Shown piece by piece: positions 27,042 through 35,106 of a DNA stretch of 64,000 bases. Every line of letters begins with the position of its first letter. Within the stretch, counting starts at the first letter, position 1. The stretch is taken from contig NZ_AP022564.1 in NCBI RefSeq assembly GCF_010727125.1, positions 744,001 to 808,000 on the forward strand. The letters are read 5' to 3'. The notes beneath the pieces were generated by a model that was given only the letters and a program-made list of their open reading frames with translations, did no database searches and had not been told where the DNA came from. This DNA comes from Mycolicibacter terrae (lineage in GTDB: Bacteria > Actinomycetota > Actinomycetes > Mycobacteriales > Mycobacteriaceae). Position numbers and translations under genes: made by a program.

Positions 27042-28081
27042 TGTCCCCGACGGCCTTCGGGAATCCGGTCAACGCCGACGTGCTCGAGTCGGTGCCGGCT
27101 GCCGTCGATCCGCTTGCGTTGTCTCTCAACGAGAACCCCTTCTCGCCGTTGCCGGCCGTGCGCTCGGCACTGCATCACGCGATGGGCGCCGTCAATCGCT
27201 ATCCGGAGTTTCTGCCCGACAAGCTGCGCGCAATGGTCGCGAACCACATCGGGGTCGACGCCGGACAGGTGGCACTCGGGTCGGGAGCAACCGGAGTGGC
27301 GATGCAGGTGCTGCAGACGTTCACCCGGCCCGGGGACCGGATCGTGTTGAGCGACCCGACTTTCGACGGTTTCCCGATCATGGCACGGATGGCCGGACTG
27401 GCATCGATCCCGATTCCACTCGACCCGCACGGGCATGATGACCTCCCGGCGATGGCGGACGCCGCGGTGGGCGCCCGCGTTGTCGTGTTGTGCCGGCCGC
27501 ACAACCCGACGGGCACGTTGGCGCCGATCGCCGACGTCGAGCGGTTCCTGCGCCGACTGCCCGTCGACACCATCGTGCTGTTCGACGAGGCCTATATCGA
27601 GTTCGTCGCCCCCCAGTACCGCATCGGTGGACCGGATCTGGTTCGACGATTTCCGAATGTCGTCGTGCTGCGCACCTTCTCCAAAGCCTACGGTCTGGCG
27701 GGCTTACGAATCGGGTACGGATTCGGCGCACCGGAGTTCGCCGATCGGTTGTGGGCCCTGCAACTGCCGTTCGCTACGGGTATCTGCAGCGCGGTCGCGG
27801 TGGCAGCCTCCTACGAAGCCGAAGACCAATTGCGGCAACGGACCCTGCGTATCGCAGGCGAGCGGGCGTACTTGAGCAGGCGGCTGCGTGCGATGGGCGT
27901 CTACACCACCGATGGGCACGCGAACTTCGTCTATCTGCCCGGCGCCGGACGGCCGTGGCGGGAGATGCTGGACACGGTCGGCGTCAAGGCGCGTCATTTC
28001 CCCGGCGGCGGGGTGCGGATCACCATCGGCAGCCGAGAGTCCAGCCGAGCGGTACTGGCCGCGATAGGCGCAGGCACATGA
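27038..28081 (+). CDS. PLP-dependent aminotransferase, class I/II, HisC-like
   Basis: This 347-residue fold-type I aminotransferase resembles histidinol-phosphate aminotransferase. SLNENPFSP and GAVNRYPE open the protein. The cofactor region shows GSGATGVAMQ, RPHNPTGT, FDEAYIEF and the Schiff-base lysine Lys216 in SKAYGLAGLRIGYG, with the carboxylate/phosphate Arg in GGGVRITIG. It is unlikely to be the histidine gene itself, since no his genes are near. In context it may aminate a ketone or oxo acid made by the ThDP and KAS III-like enzymes. ATGA overlaps at both ends. Confidence 0.85.
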   Translation: MMSPTAFGNPVNADVLESVPAAVDPLALSLNENPFSPLPAVRSALHHAMGAVNRYPEFLPDKLRAMVANHIGVDAGQVALGSGATGVAMQVLQTFTRPGDRIVLSDPTFDGFPIMARMAGLASIPIPLDPHGHDDLPAMADAAVGARVVVLCRPHNPTGTLAPIADVERFLRRLPVDTIVLFDEAYIEFVAPQYRIGGPDLVRRFPNVVVLRTFSKAYGLAGLRIGYGFGAPEFADRLWALQLPFATGICSAVAVAASYEAEDQLRQRTLRIAGERAYLSRRLRAMGVYTTDGHANFVYLPGAGRPWREMLDTVGVKARHFPGGGVRITIGSRESSRAVLAAIGAGT

Positions 28082-28827
28082 CTGGTGAACACCTCGGTAC
28101 CCGACCGCGGGCACTGACCGTCGAACTTCGCGATGTGGTGCGCGAGTACCGGGTCGGCGGTCACACCGTGCGGGCCCTGAACAGCATCAACCTGCGGTTG
28201 CGGGGCGGGCAGTTCGTCTCGATCATCGGGCCGTCCGGGGCCGGCAAGAGCACCTTGTTGCATCTGCTCGGCGCGCTGGATTCCCCGGACACCGGATCGA
28301 TCAGGTTCGGCGGCGAGGAGATCGGCCGGCTCGACGATGCTGCGCGGTCGGCATTTCGCCATCACCGGGTGGGCTTCGTCTTTCAGTTCTTCAACCTGCT
28401 GCCGACCCTGTCGGCGTGGGAGAACGTCGCCGTACCCAAACTTCTCGCCGACGTGCGGCTGAGCAAGGCCAAACCGGAAGCGCTACGGCTGCTGGAGCGG
28501 GTCGGGCTCGATCACCGGACCGAACATCGGCCGGCGGAGTTGTCCGGCGGCCAGATGCAGCGCGTCGCGGTGGCACGGGCGTTGATGATGGACCCGGCGC
28601 TGATACTGGCCGACGAGCCGACCGGGAACCTCGATTCGGCCACCGGAGCCGCGATCCTGGCGCTGCTCGCCGACATCGCGCACGAGCCGGGCCGCCGTCG
28701 GCTGGTGGTGATGGTGACGCACAATTCGGATGCGGCGGCCGCGACCGACCGGGTGATCCGGATGCACGACGGCCGGATCCGCTACGACGGGCCGGTGATG
28801 CGGCACCGAGCGGTGGCCCGGCGGTGA
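28078..28827 (+). CDS. ABC transporter ATP-binding protein, MacB/LolD type
   Basis: This is a 249-residue ATPase with Walker A GPSGAGKST, Q-loop VFQFFNLLPTLSAWENV, signature LSGGQMQR, Walker B LILADEPTGNLDS and switch VTHN. The spacing and the FQFFNLLP Q-loop are typical of the LolD/MacB/FtsE group, which pairs with FtsX-type permeases that move substrates outward or across the periplasm by a mechanotransmission mechanism. The partner permease is the next gene, overlapping as GTGA. Likely task: export of the product of the upstream enzymes (inference). Confidence 0.93.
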   Translation: MTGEHLGTRPRALTVELRDVVREYRVGGHTVRALNSINLRLRGGQFVSIIGPSGAGKSTLLHLLGALDSPDTGSIRFGGEEIGRLDDAARSAFRHHRVGFVFQFFNLLPTLSAWENVAVPKLLADVRLSKAKPEALRLLERVGLDHRTEHRPAELSGGQMQRVAVARALMMDPALILADEPTGNLDSATGAAILALLADIAHEPGRRRLVVMVTHNSDAAAATDRVIRMHDGRIRYDGPVMRHRAVARR

Positions 28828-31307
28828 TCACCGCCGCGGCAAGCCGGCTACGAGTGTTCAGCCTGCGTGAGCTGGTCGTGCACCGGCGGCGCACCATCGC
28901 CACCGTCGCCGTCATGGCGGTCTCGGCCCTGTATCTGGTCGCGGTCTTCGGGATCTTCGGCTCGATCACCGGATCGGTCAACCGGTTGACCGACGGAATC
29001 GCCGGTATCGCGGCCCTGGAGGTGTCGGGCACCACCGACGCCGGGTTTCCCGACACGATCACCGCCGAGGCCGCAGCCGTCCCCGGCGTGGCGGCCGCCG
29101 CGCCGATGATCCGGACGTCGGCGGTGACGCCCGCCGGGCGGGTCCTGCTGCTCGGCGCGGACACCAGCAGCGCGGCGTTGCAGGGCGCTCTGAAAGATGC
29201 CGTCCGCGGCGCACCGATACCGGCGGCGCCCGGGGAGCCCAACGCCGTCCGGGTCGGACCCGGCGTCGGCTATCGGGACGGCCAGAGATTTCAGTTGGGC
29301 TCCGAGGTGGTCAGCGTCGCCTCGGTGCTCACCGGAAAATCGCTGGCACAGCTCAACGGCGGGCAGTACGTTTTGGCCGCACTTCCGCTGGCCCAGAACA
29401 TAACCGGCCGCCCCGGCCGACTCGACTCGATCCTGCTCACCCTGAAACCGGGCGCGGATCCGGGCGCGGTCCGCGCGGCGGTCACCGCCGCCGTCGGTGG
29501 CCGGGCCATCGTCGCGGACCCGAGTCTGCGCGCCGCGCGGGCCGGTGACGGTGTGAAGCTGATGAACTACATGGCCCTGATGGGCGCCGCGGTCGCCCTG
29601 GTGGTCGGGGCGTTTTTGATCTACACCACGGTGAGCATGGCGATCACCGCGCGCCGGCCGGTCATTGCCACGCTGCGGGCGGTCGGCGGCCGGCGCGGCG
29701 TGATCGTCGGCGACATGCTGTTGGAGGCGGCGATTCTCGGTCTGATCGGCGGCGCGATCGGGTCGTGTATCGGAATCGCCGTGGGCCACAGTGCAATCGG
29801 ACGGTTGCCGCCCGCCGTCACCCAGGGGCTGGAAGCTCGGGTGGAGTACTGGTTGCCGGGGTACGCCATTCCGGTCGCGCTCATCGCGACGGTGGTGGCC
29901 GGTGTCGGCGCCTCGGCGATGGCGGCGCGGCAGGTCTACAAGGTCTCTCCGATCGAGGCGTTGGCGCCGGTCGGCGTCTCCGAGGCCGACCGGGTGTCCC
30001 GACGGCTGCGGATCGCCAGCGGGGTCGGTGCCGCCGCCGGGTTCGCGGCGGCGATCCTGGTCGTGCAAAGACATGGCAGCTTCGCGTTCGCAGCGGTGGT
30101 CGTTTTGCTCGGCGCGGAGATCGCGACGGGCTTCGTGCTGCGGGGGCCGATCGTCGCCGCCACCGCCGCGACGGCGCGAGTGTTCGGATCGGTGGTGGCC
30201 GCCGCAACCATCACCCGCGCGCCGCGGCGGGTGTGGGCCACGGTGATGACCGTGCTCATCGCGGTCGTCACCAGCGTCGTGATCATGGGCACCAGCGCCG
30301 ACATGATCTCGTCGGCGCGGGCGCTGTTCGTCTCGGTCGCTGACGTCGACGTCTGGGTCAGCGCCGATGCCCCCGACAGTTACCCCACCGATCGGCTGCC
30401 GGGCGACCTGGTCCACACCGTGGCCGCGGTGCCCGGTGTCGCACGCGTCGTGGAGGGCGCCTTCGGGTTCGCGGTGGTCGGCGGGACCCGGGTGATGCTG
30501 GACGGATTCGCCGCGGGAAGCGCTGATCCGCTCTATCGCGCGCTCGATCAGTCGGAGCGCGCCGCGGTGCTCGACGGCCGTGGCGTGGTGCTGACGCAGA
30601 ATCTGGGCGCCGCGTTGGGCGTTCGGGCCGGCGACCGGCTGCAGCTGCAAACGCCGAGCGGCCCGCGGGAGGTGGAGGTGTTGACTCTGGTCCCGTACTT
30701 TTCGACGGTCATCGGCACCATCGGCATCGGTCTGAAGCAGGTACGCGCCTGGTTCGATGACTCGGCCCTGACGGTCTTACAGATCACCGCGAAGCCGGGC
30801 ACGGATCGTCGACATCTGCTCGACGATGTCCGGCAGGTGGTGCCCGTCCAACACCACGTCTACGACGGTGCCGCGGCGCTGGCCGGACTCCAGGCCCCAC
30901 TGCACCAGAGCATGTTCATCGCCAACGCGGTCTGGGGCATCGCGGCGTTGGTCGCCGCGGTCGCATTGTTCAATACGCTGACGCTGTCGGTGCTCGAGCG
31001 TCGCCGCGAGATCGGTGTGCTGCGTGCGATGGGGGCCGGCCGCCGGTTCACGGTGCGGATGGTGCTGGCCGAGGCGGCCGGAATCGGGGTCGTCGGCGGG
31101 GTGTGCGGTCTGGTGTTCGGGCTGATCGATCAGTGGCTGTACAGCGTGGCCAGTGCCGACATCATGAACTTCGACGTCACCTTCCGGCCCGGCCCGATGC
31201 CGGTCGCCTGTGCTGCCGGCGCGGTACTGGTCTGCCTGCTCGGCGCCCTGGCACCGGCGCGACGCGCGGTGCGGCTGAACATTATCGAGGCCGTCGGCGT
31301 CGAATAG
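28824..31307 (+). CDS. ABC transporter permease, duplicated FtsX/MacB type
   Basis: The 827 residues contain about ten membrane helices in two FtsX-like modules. Helix 1 is at about 23-45, followed by a periplasmic-type domain. A helix trio spans roughly 250-375, two central helices lie near 400-440, a second large external domain follows helix 7, and a final trio is at about 695-815 (SVLERRREIGVLRAMG is the FtsX core motif). Actinobacteria use such duplicated permeases alone with a MacB-type ATPase. GTG start overlapping the ATPase stop. It ends the operon 23 bases before the stop of a convergent gene. Confidence 0.9.
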   Translation: MITAAASRLRVFSLRELVVHRRRTIATVAVMAVSALYLVAVFGIFGSITGSVNRLTDGIAGIAALEVSGTTDAGFPDTITAEAAAVPGVAAAAPMIRTSAVTPAGRVLLLGADTSSAALQGALKDAVRGAPIPAAPGEPNAVRVGPGVGYRDGQRFQLGSEVVSVASVLTGKSLAQLNGGQYVLAALPLAQNITGRPGRLDSILLTLKPGADPGAVRAAVTAAVGGRAIVADPSLRAARAGDGVKLMNYMALMGAAVALVVGAFLIYTTVSMAITARRPVIATLRAVGGRRGVIVGDMLLEAAILGLIGGAIGSCIGIAVGHSAIGRLPPAVTQGLEARVEYWLPGYAIPVALIATVVAGVGASAMAARQVYKVSPIEALAPVGVSEADRVSRRLRIASGVGAAAGFAAAILVVQRHGSFAFAAVVVLLGAEIATGFVLRGPIVAATAATARVFGSVVAAATITRAPRRVWATVMTVLIAVVTSVVIMGTSADMISSARALFVSVADVDVWVSADAPDSYPTDRLPGDLVHTVAAVPGVARVVEGAFGFAVVGGTRVMLDGFAAGSADPLYRALDQSERAAVLDGRGVVLTQNLGAALGVRAGDRLQLQTPSGPREVEVLTLVPYFSTVIGTIGIGLKQVRAWFDDSALTVLQITAKPGTDRRHLLDDVRQVVPVQHHVYDGAAALAGLQAPLHQSMFIANAVWGIAALVAAVALFNTLTLSVLERRREIGVLRAMGAGRRFTVRMVLAEAAGIGVVGGVCGLVFGLIDQWLYSVASADIMNFDVTFRPGPMPVACAAGAVLVCLLGALAPARRAVRLNIIEAVGVE

Positions 31308-31330
31308 CCGGCCGTGTCGGCGCAGCGGTG

Positions 31331-31888
31331 TCAGAACCCCAGTTGGACAAGCAGAGTGAACAGGTCGGCCAGGGGGTCGGGGAAGGGAAGGGTGAACGTA
31401 CCGTCCAGGAACGGGAACACCGAACTTTCGAAGGTGTTGACGGTCGCCCCGGCCAGTCCGAAGCTCGCGTCGCCCAGTCCCAAGTCCCCCTCGGGGTCCG
31501 CGCCGGACGTCAAAATATCTGTGAACAGCGAACTTTGGATGACAAACGCGATGAAATCATCATCTGGGTCGGCGGCCGTCGTGATGGTGAAGAGGCCGAG
31601 ATCGTGAACATTGCTGATGAAGTCGGGGTCGGGAATGCTGTCCGAGGGCTCTGACCCGAAAAGCGTGAGGTCCGTCGCCGGCCAGACATCCGGCTGCGGG
31701 CTATCGGGACCGGTGAGCCCTGCGAGCAGGTCGAGATTGCCGCTCTGGCTCGTCAGGACAGTGTCCACCGGTACGGAACCGCCATCGGCGCCGGTATGTG
31801 CGACCGACGTGATGTCCGGCGGGTTGATGCCCGCGGCCAAGAGAACGCCCGCGGCGGTGCCGACGGTCGAAATGCGCCAACCAATCAT
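31331..31888 (-). CDS. Hypothetical exported protein, mycobacterial type
   Basis: I do not recognise a family. The 185 residues begin with a hydrophobic leader (residues 6-20, ISTVGTAAGVLLAAG), then an acidic, Ser/Thr/Asp-rich region with no cysteines, and end with a hydrophobic tail PFPDPLADLFTLLVQLGF. The composition resembles small PE/PPE-like or PGRS-leader proteins that are exported without an enzymatic domain. A clear AGGAGT site lies 6 bases before the ATG. It stands alone, convergent with the ABC permease. Confidence 0.7.
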   Translation of the reverse strand: MIGWRISTVGTAAGVLLAAGINPPDITSVAHTGADGGSVPVDTVLTSQSGNLDLLAGLTGPDSPQPDVWPATDLTLFGSEPSDSIPDPDFISNVHDLGLFTITTAADPDDDFIAFVIQSSLFTDILTSGADPEGDLGLGDASFGLAGATVNTFESSVFPFLDGTFTLPFPDPLADLFTLLVQLGF

Positions 31889-32010
31889 CGGGGACTCCTA
31901 TCGATCGAACCGTCTGATCACGGTTGCGTTGGTGATAGTGGTGACACGATCTGTGAGGCCGACAAAGCTGAACTGAAGAGAAATCTTTGATAAGAAATCC
32001 TGGCCGCGGC

Positions 32011-32655
32011 TTAGCCTGCTTCTCCCTCGGTCTCGGGGACGATGGTGGCGAAGCCCTGCAGATGGGGGCTGCACGGTGGCGGCACCGGAGTTCGTCGAAT
32101 CCTGCGCAGTCCGCTGGTATCGAAGCCGGCCGCGGCGATGGCGTCGACGGTCCGGCGGTTGGGCCGACAACCCGACGTCAGCCACGACCACGGCCCGGCG
32201 ATCAGGTCCTGGAACCGGCCGACCGCCCCCTCGCCACGGACATGTTCGAGGACGACCAATCGGCCGCCGGGGCGCAATACCCGGCGGATCTCGCGCAGGG
32301 TAGCGGCCACGTCGTCGACCGAGCACAACACCAGGCCGACGTGTACCGAGTCGAAACTGTTGTCCGGGAAGGGTATGGACTCTCCGATGCCATCGACGAT
32401 ATCGATGGCGACATCGTTGCGCCGCGCCACCGCCGCGGCCATCCGCCGCATCGCCGGCACGGGTTCTACCGCGGCGACCGATGTCACCGCGGGCGGCAGG
32501 AACATCAGATCGGTACCCGGCCCGACACCGATGAGCAGTAGCCGTCCGGCCGCGTTGCTCATCGCCTCGCGGCGGTACCGTCGATAGAACAACCGGTCGA
32601 AGATCGGCATGCCGAGGCGATATACGTACGGGAACAACGGATTACGATGCTTCAT
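32011..32655 (-). CDS. Class I SAM-dependent methyltransferase
   Basis: It encodes 214 residues with a Methyltransf_11 fold: motif I LLLIGVGPGTDLMFLP, an acidic residue in AAVEPVPAMRRM, motif IV-like FPDNSFDSVHVGLVLCSV and LREIRRVLRPGGRLVVLEH. The overall pattern resembles methyltransferases of the UbiE/MenG or phospholipid type, but the acceptor is unknown. The start lies 14 bases inside the preceding DUF4389 gene, so it is the last gene of a three-gene operon with the FAD monooxygenase. Confidence 0.88.
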   Translation of the reverse strand: MKHRNPLFPYVYRLGMPIFDRLFYRRYRREAMSNAAGRLLLIGVGPGTDLMFLPPAVTSVAAVEPVPAMRRMAAAVARRNDVAIDIVDGIGESIPFPDNSFDSVHVGLVLCSVDDVAATLREIRRVLRPGGRLVVLEHVRGEGAVGRFQDLIAGPWSWLTSGCRPNRRTVDAIAAAGFDTSGLRRIRRTPVPPPCSPHLQGFATIVPETEGEAG

Positions 32656-33241
32656 CGCCCTGGTCCAGTCGGAACGGCGGGTACTCGTCGCGCATCAGGG
32701 AGACGTACGCCGCCACCCGGTAGCGCCATCGCACGATGCCCAGCAGCAGATCTCGCACCCCGGGCGGGATCGTCCCGTTAGCCGCGAGCATCACGGCAGC
32801 GAAAACGCAGAGCAGTTGCAGCAGCGGCTCCATCGCCCAGCACAGCAGGATCTGCGGGAGTCCCAGCAACCACCACTTCACCAGAACGGCGCCGCCGGCG
32901 AGCCGATCCGGGTAGTCGATCTCCAGATCGGCGGGGTAGTCGGGCCGAGATGCCAGCGTGAACGGCGGGTACTTGTCCGTGCTGTTCATCGGAAACCGGT
33001 AATTCATCACCCGCCACGACCACCGCAGCACTCCGACATTGAAGTCAAAGATGCGTCGTGGATACCGGCCGGTGAACAAGATCGCAACACCGGCGACGAT
33101 GGTCGCCAGCGGATACAGCAGGTACAGCCCGATCAATATCGGGTAGTGCGGGACGGCCAGTACGCACCATTTGACCAGCCAGAGCCAGCGCGAGGGAGCG
33201 TCGAAATCGCTTCGCACCCGGACCGGCTCGACAGCGGTCAT
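32642..33241 (-). CDS. DUF4389 membrane protein
   Basis: The 199 residues contain two related units, each with a membrane pair followed by a W-R-v-x-x-Y motif (LRWSWRVMNYRFPM and VRWRYRVAAYVSLM) and a YPPF stretch (TDKYPPFTLA, RDEYPPFRLD). This is the DUF4389 pattern. About four membrane helices are visible. Function is unknown. The start overlaps the FAD monooxygenase stop as ATGA and the stop overlaps the methyltransferase start. Confidence 0.85.
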   Translation of the reverse strand: MTAVEPVRVRSDFDAPSRWLWLVKWCVLAVPHYPILIGLYLLYPLATIVAGVAILFTGRYPRRIFDFNVGVLRWSWRVMNYRFPMNSTDKYPPFTLASRPDYPADLEIDYPDRLAGGAVLVKWWLLGLPQILLCWAMEPLLQLLCVFAAVMLAANGTIPPGVRDLLLGIVRWRYRVAAYVSLMRDEYPPFRLDQGDEAS

Positions 33242-34449
33242 GGTTGTCGCACCGATCGCTGGGAAACCGTCGCCGCGTCGTCCCGGCTGATCACCGCGGA
33301 TATCCGCGGGTGACTCGTGGAGCGCAGGAACGCCGACAGTGCCCAGGTGTGCAGCCGGTCGGAGATCAGCGCCGCCGGCTCCAGCACCGACCGGCGGTGC
33401 GCCACCGGCAGTGACGCCACCCGCGATACGGCGTTGACCCTGCGCCGCCTGGTCTTCTCATACCAGCGCAGCGCGCTGACCAGATCACCGCGGCTCGACA
33501 GCGCCCTGCGCAGCACCATCGTGTCGAGCAGCGCCTGATTGGTCCCTTGCGCCAGGGTGGGTGGCATGGTGTGGGCGGCATCGCCGAGCAGCGTCACCGC
33601 GCCGCTGCCCGGGCCCGGAATCGGATGCCGAAAATGCGGGTACGGCGAGTCGGCCAGATCGGCATCGGTCAAGGCCGCCAGCACCCGATCGATGGCGTCG
33701 GACCAACCGGTGAAATGGGCCCGCAGCACCTCGAGGGGCCGGGACGGCCTGACGAAATCGCCTGACCAGGGCAGGTCGAACCACCACTGCAGCGCCGATT
33801 CGCCGGCCGGCCACAGTCCCACGTTGCCGTGCTCGCCGATCGCGACCAGCGCGCTGTGTTTGTCGTCGATGAGATTCGGCGCGGACGCCAGCCCCTGCCA
33901 ACTGCACCACCCGGTCGGTTGCGCCGGCTTCGCTCCGAGGGCGTCGCGGACCACCGAGTGCAGGCCGTCGGCGCCGATCAGCAGATCACCCTCGGCGCAG
34001 GTGCCGTCGGCGAACGCGACCCGGACTCCGCCGCGGGTGCCCTGGATCTGCACAACGCGGGAGTTGCACCGGATGCGTTCGGCCGGAACGGTGTCCAGCA
34101 GCCGGTCCAGCAGCACGTGACGAGGCACCATCCGAACGGGGGCGCCGAGTCGGGCCGCCATCGCGGTGACGTCGAGTGTCGCCAGCCGGCAACCCGTCGA
34201 CATCACCACCCGCACGGTGGAGAGGCGCTGACCGGCGCCGTCCATCGCTACGCCCAACTGGTTCAACACCGTCGCACCATTGGGCCAGATGGTCACCGCG
34301 CCGCCGCCGGCCCGAATCTCCGGCCGCTGTTCGAAGACGGTGACGTCGTGCCCGTCGCGCAGCATGCCCCGGGCCGCGGCGATACCACTCACACCGGCGC
34401 CCGCCACCAGGATCCGCAGGGACCGACGGGTCGCCGTGTTCGACACCAC
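33238..34449 (-). CDS. FAD-dependent monooxygenase (PHBH-fold)
   Basis: The Rossmann dinucleotide motif RILVAGAGVSGIAAAR lies near the N-terminus, followed by GGGAVTIWPNG, the DG motif LIGADGLHSVVRDAL, and GDAAHTMPPTLAQGTNQAL with its second FAD contact. These define class A flavoprotein hydroxylases, which act on aromatic or polycyclic substrates with NAD(P)H. The substrate is not evident. I placed the start at GTG 34449, close to the FAD motif (403 residues). GTG 34446 is equivalent, and GTG 34491 would give 417 residues but would reach within 31 bases of the divergent marR start. Confidence 0.85.
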   Translation of the reverse strand: MVSNTATRRSLRILVAGAGVSGIAAARGMLRDGHDVTVFEQRPEIRAGGGAVTIWPNGATVLNQLGVAMDGAGQRLSTVRVVMSTGCRLATLDVTAMAARLGAPVRMVPRHVLLDRLLDTVPAERIRCNSRVVQIQGTRGGVRVAFADGTCAEGDLLIGADGLHSVVRDALGAKPAQPTGWCSWQGLASAPNLIDDKHSALVAIGEHGNVGLWPAGESALQWWFDLPWSGDFVRPSRPLEVLRAHFTGWSDAIDRVLAALTDADLADSPYPHFRHPIPGPGSGAVTLLGDAAHTMPPTLAQGTNQALLDTMVLRRALSSRGDLVSALRWYEKTRRRRVNAVSRVASLPVAHRRSVLEPAALISDRLHTWALSAFLRSTSHPRISAVISRDDAATVSQRSVRQP

Positions 34450-34522
34450 ACCTGAATCACGACGGGGGACGGGGTGGAGTTCACTTCCCACGCGGTCGTG
34501 CCGAAAAGTGATAAGAACGGGC

Positions 34523-35029
34523 GTGGACTCGCACCTCTCCGACGATCGCGACCCGATCGCGCTGGCCCGGGCGAATTGGGAACGGTCCGGCTGGGGTGAG
34601 GTCGCCGACGGGATGGTGGCGGTGACCTCGGTGATGCGGGCCCACCAGATCCTGCTGGCCCGCGTGGAAGCGACACTGCGGCCCTACGACCTGAGCTTCT
34701 CCCGATTCGAGCTGCTGCGACTGCTGGCGTTCAGCCGCTCGGGCGCGCTGCCGATCACCAAGGCATCCGACCGGCTGCAGGTACACGTCACCAGCGTCAC
34801 GCACGCGATCCGGCGACTCGAGGCCGCCGGCCTGGTGGAACGGCTGCCGCATCCCACCGACGGCCGCACCACCCTGGTGTCGATCACCGAGTTGGGCCGC
34901 TCGACGGTGGCGGCCGCGACGGCGAGCCTCAACCGCGAGGTGTTCGCCGAAATCGGGATGTCGCCGCAGGAGTCCCGCACCCTGTCCTCGGCGATCGAGA
35001 CCCTGCGCCGCAACGCCGGCGACTTCTGA
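34523..35029 (+). CDS. MarR-family transcriptional regulator
   Basis: The 168 residues have the winged-helix MarR layout: LSFSRFELLRLLAFSRSG, ASDRLQVHVTSVTHAIRRLEAAGLVERLPHPTDGRTTLVSIT spanning the recognition helix and wing, and a C-terminal dimerisation helix. GTG 34523 is chosen from conservation; GATAAG 7 bases upstream suggests a leaderless mRNA. It is divergent from the monooxygenase-DUF4389-methyltransferase operon and probably controls it, as MarR regulators often control adjacent flavoenzyme genes. H37Rv has a similar regulator (Rv0737) near the map gene. Confidence 0.88.
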   Translation: MDSHLSDDRDPIALARANWERSGWGEVADGMVAVTSVMRAHQILLARVEATLRPYDLSFSRFELLRLLAFSRSGALPITKASDRLQVHVTSVTHAIRRLEAAGLVERLPHPTDGRTTLVSITELGRSTVAAATASLNREVFAEIGMSPQESRTLSSAIETLRRNAGDF

Positions 35030-35046
35030 CCGCTCGGGTTTCTACC

Positions 35047-35106
35047 GCGAGCAGACGCAGAATCGCCTAAATTCCGCCGGGATTGGGTGATTTTGTGTCT
35101 GCTCGC
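35047..35106. repeat. 60-bp palindromic intergenic repeat, copy 3
   Basis: The left arm GCGAGCAGACGCAGAATCGCC and the right arm GGTGATTTTGTGTCTGCTCGC pair almost perfectly, and the outer ends are exactly GCGAGC / GCTCGC. It lies between the convergent marR and histidine kinase genes and overlaps the last 12 codons and the stop of the kinase. Confidence 0.75.

Noticed and set aside
27038..28081. Aminotransferase as the histidine-pathway gene hisC
   Set aside because: No other his genes nearby and it is embedded by ATGA overlaps in an unrelated operon; a HisC-like paralogue is more likely.
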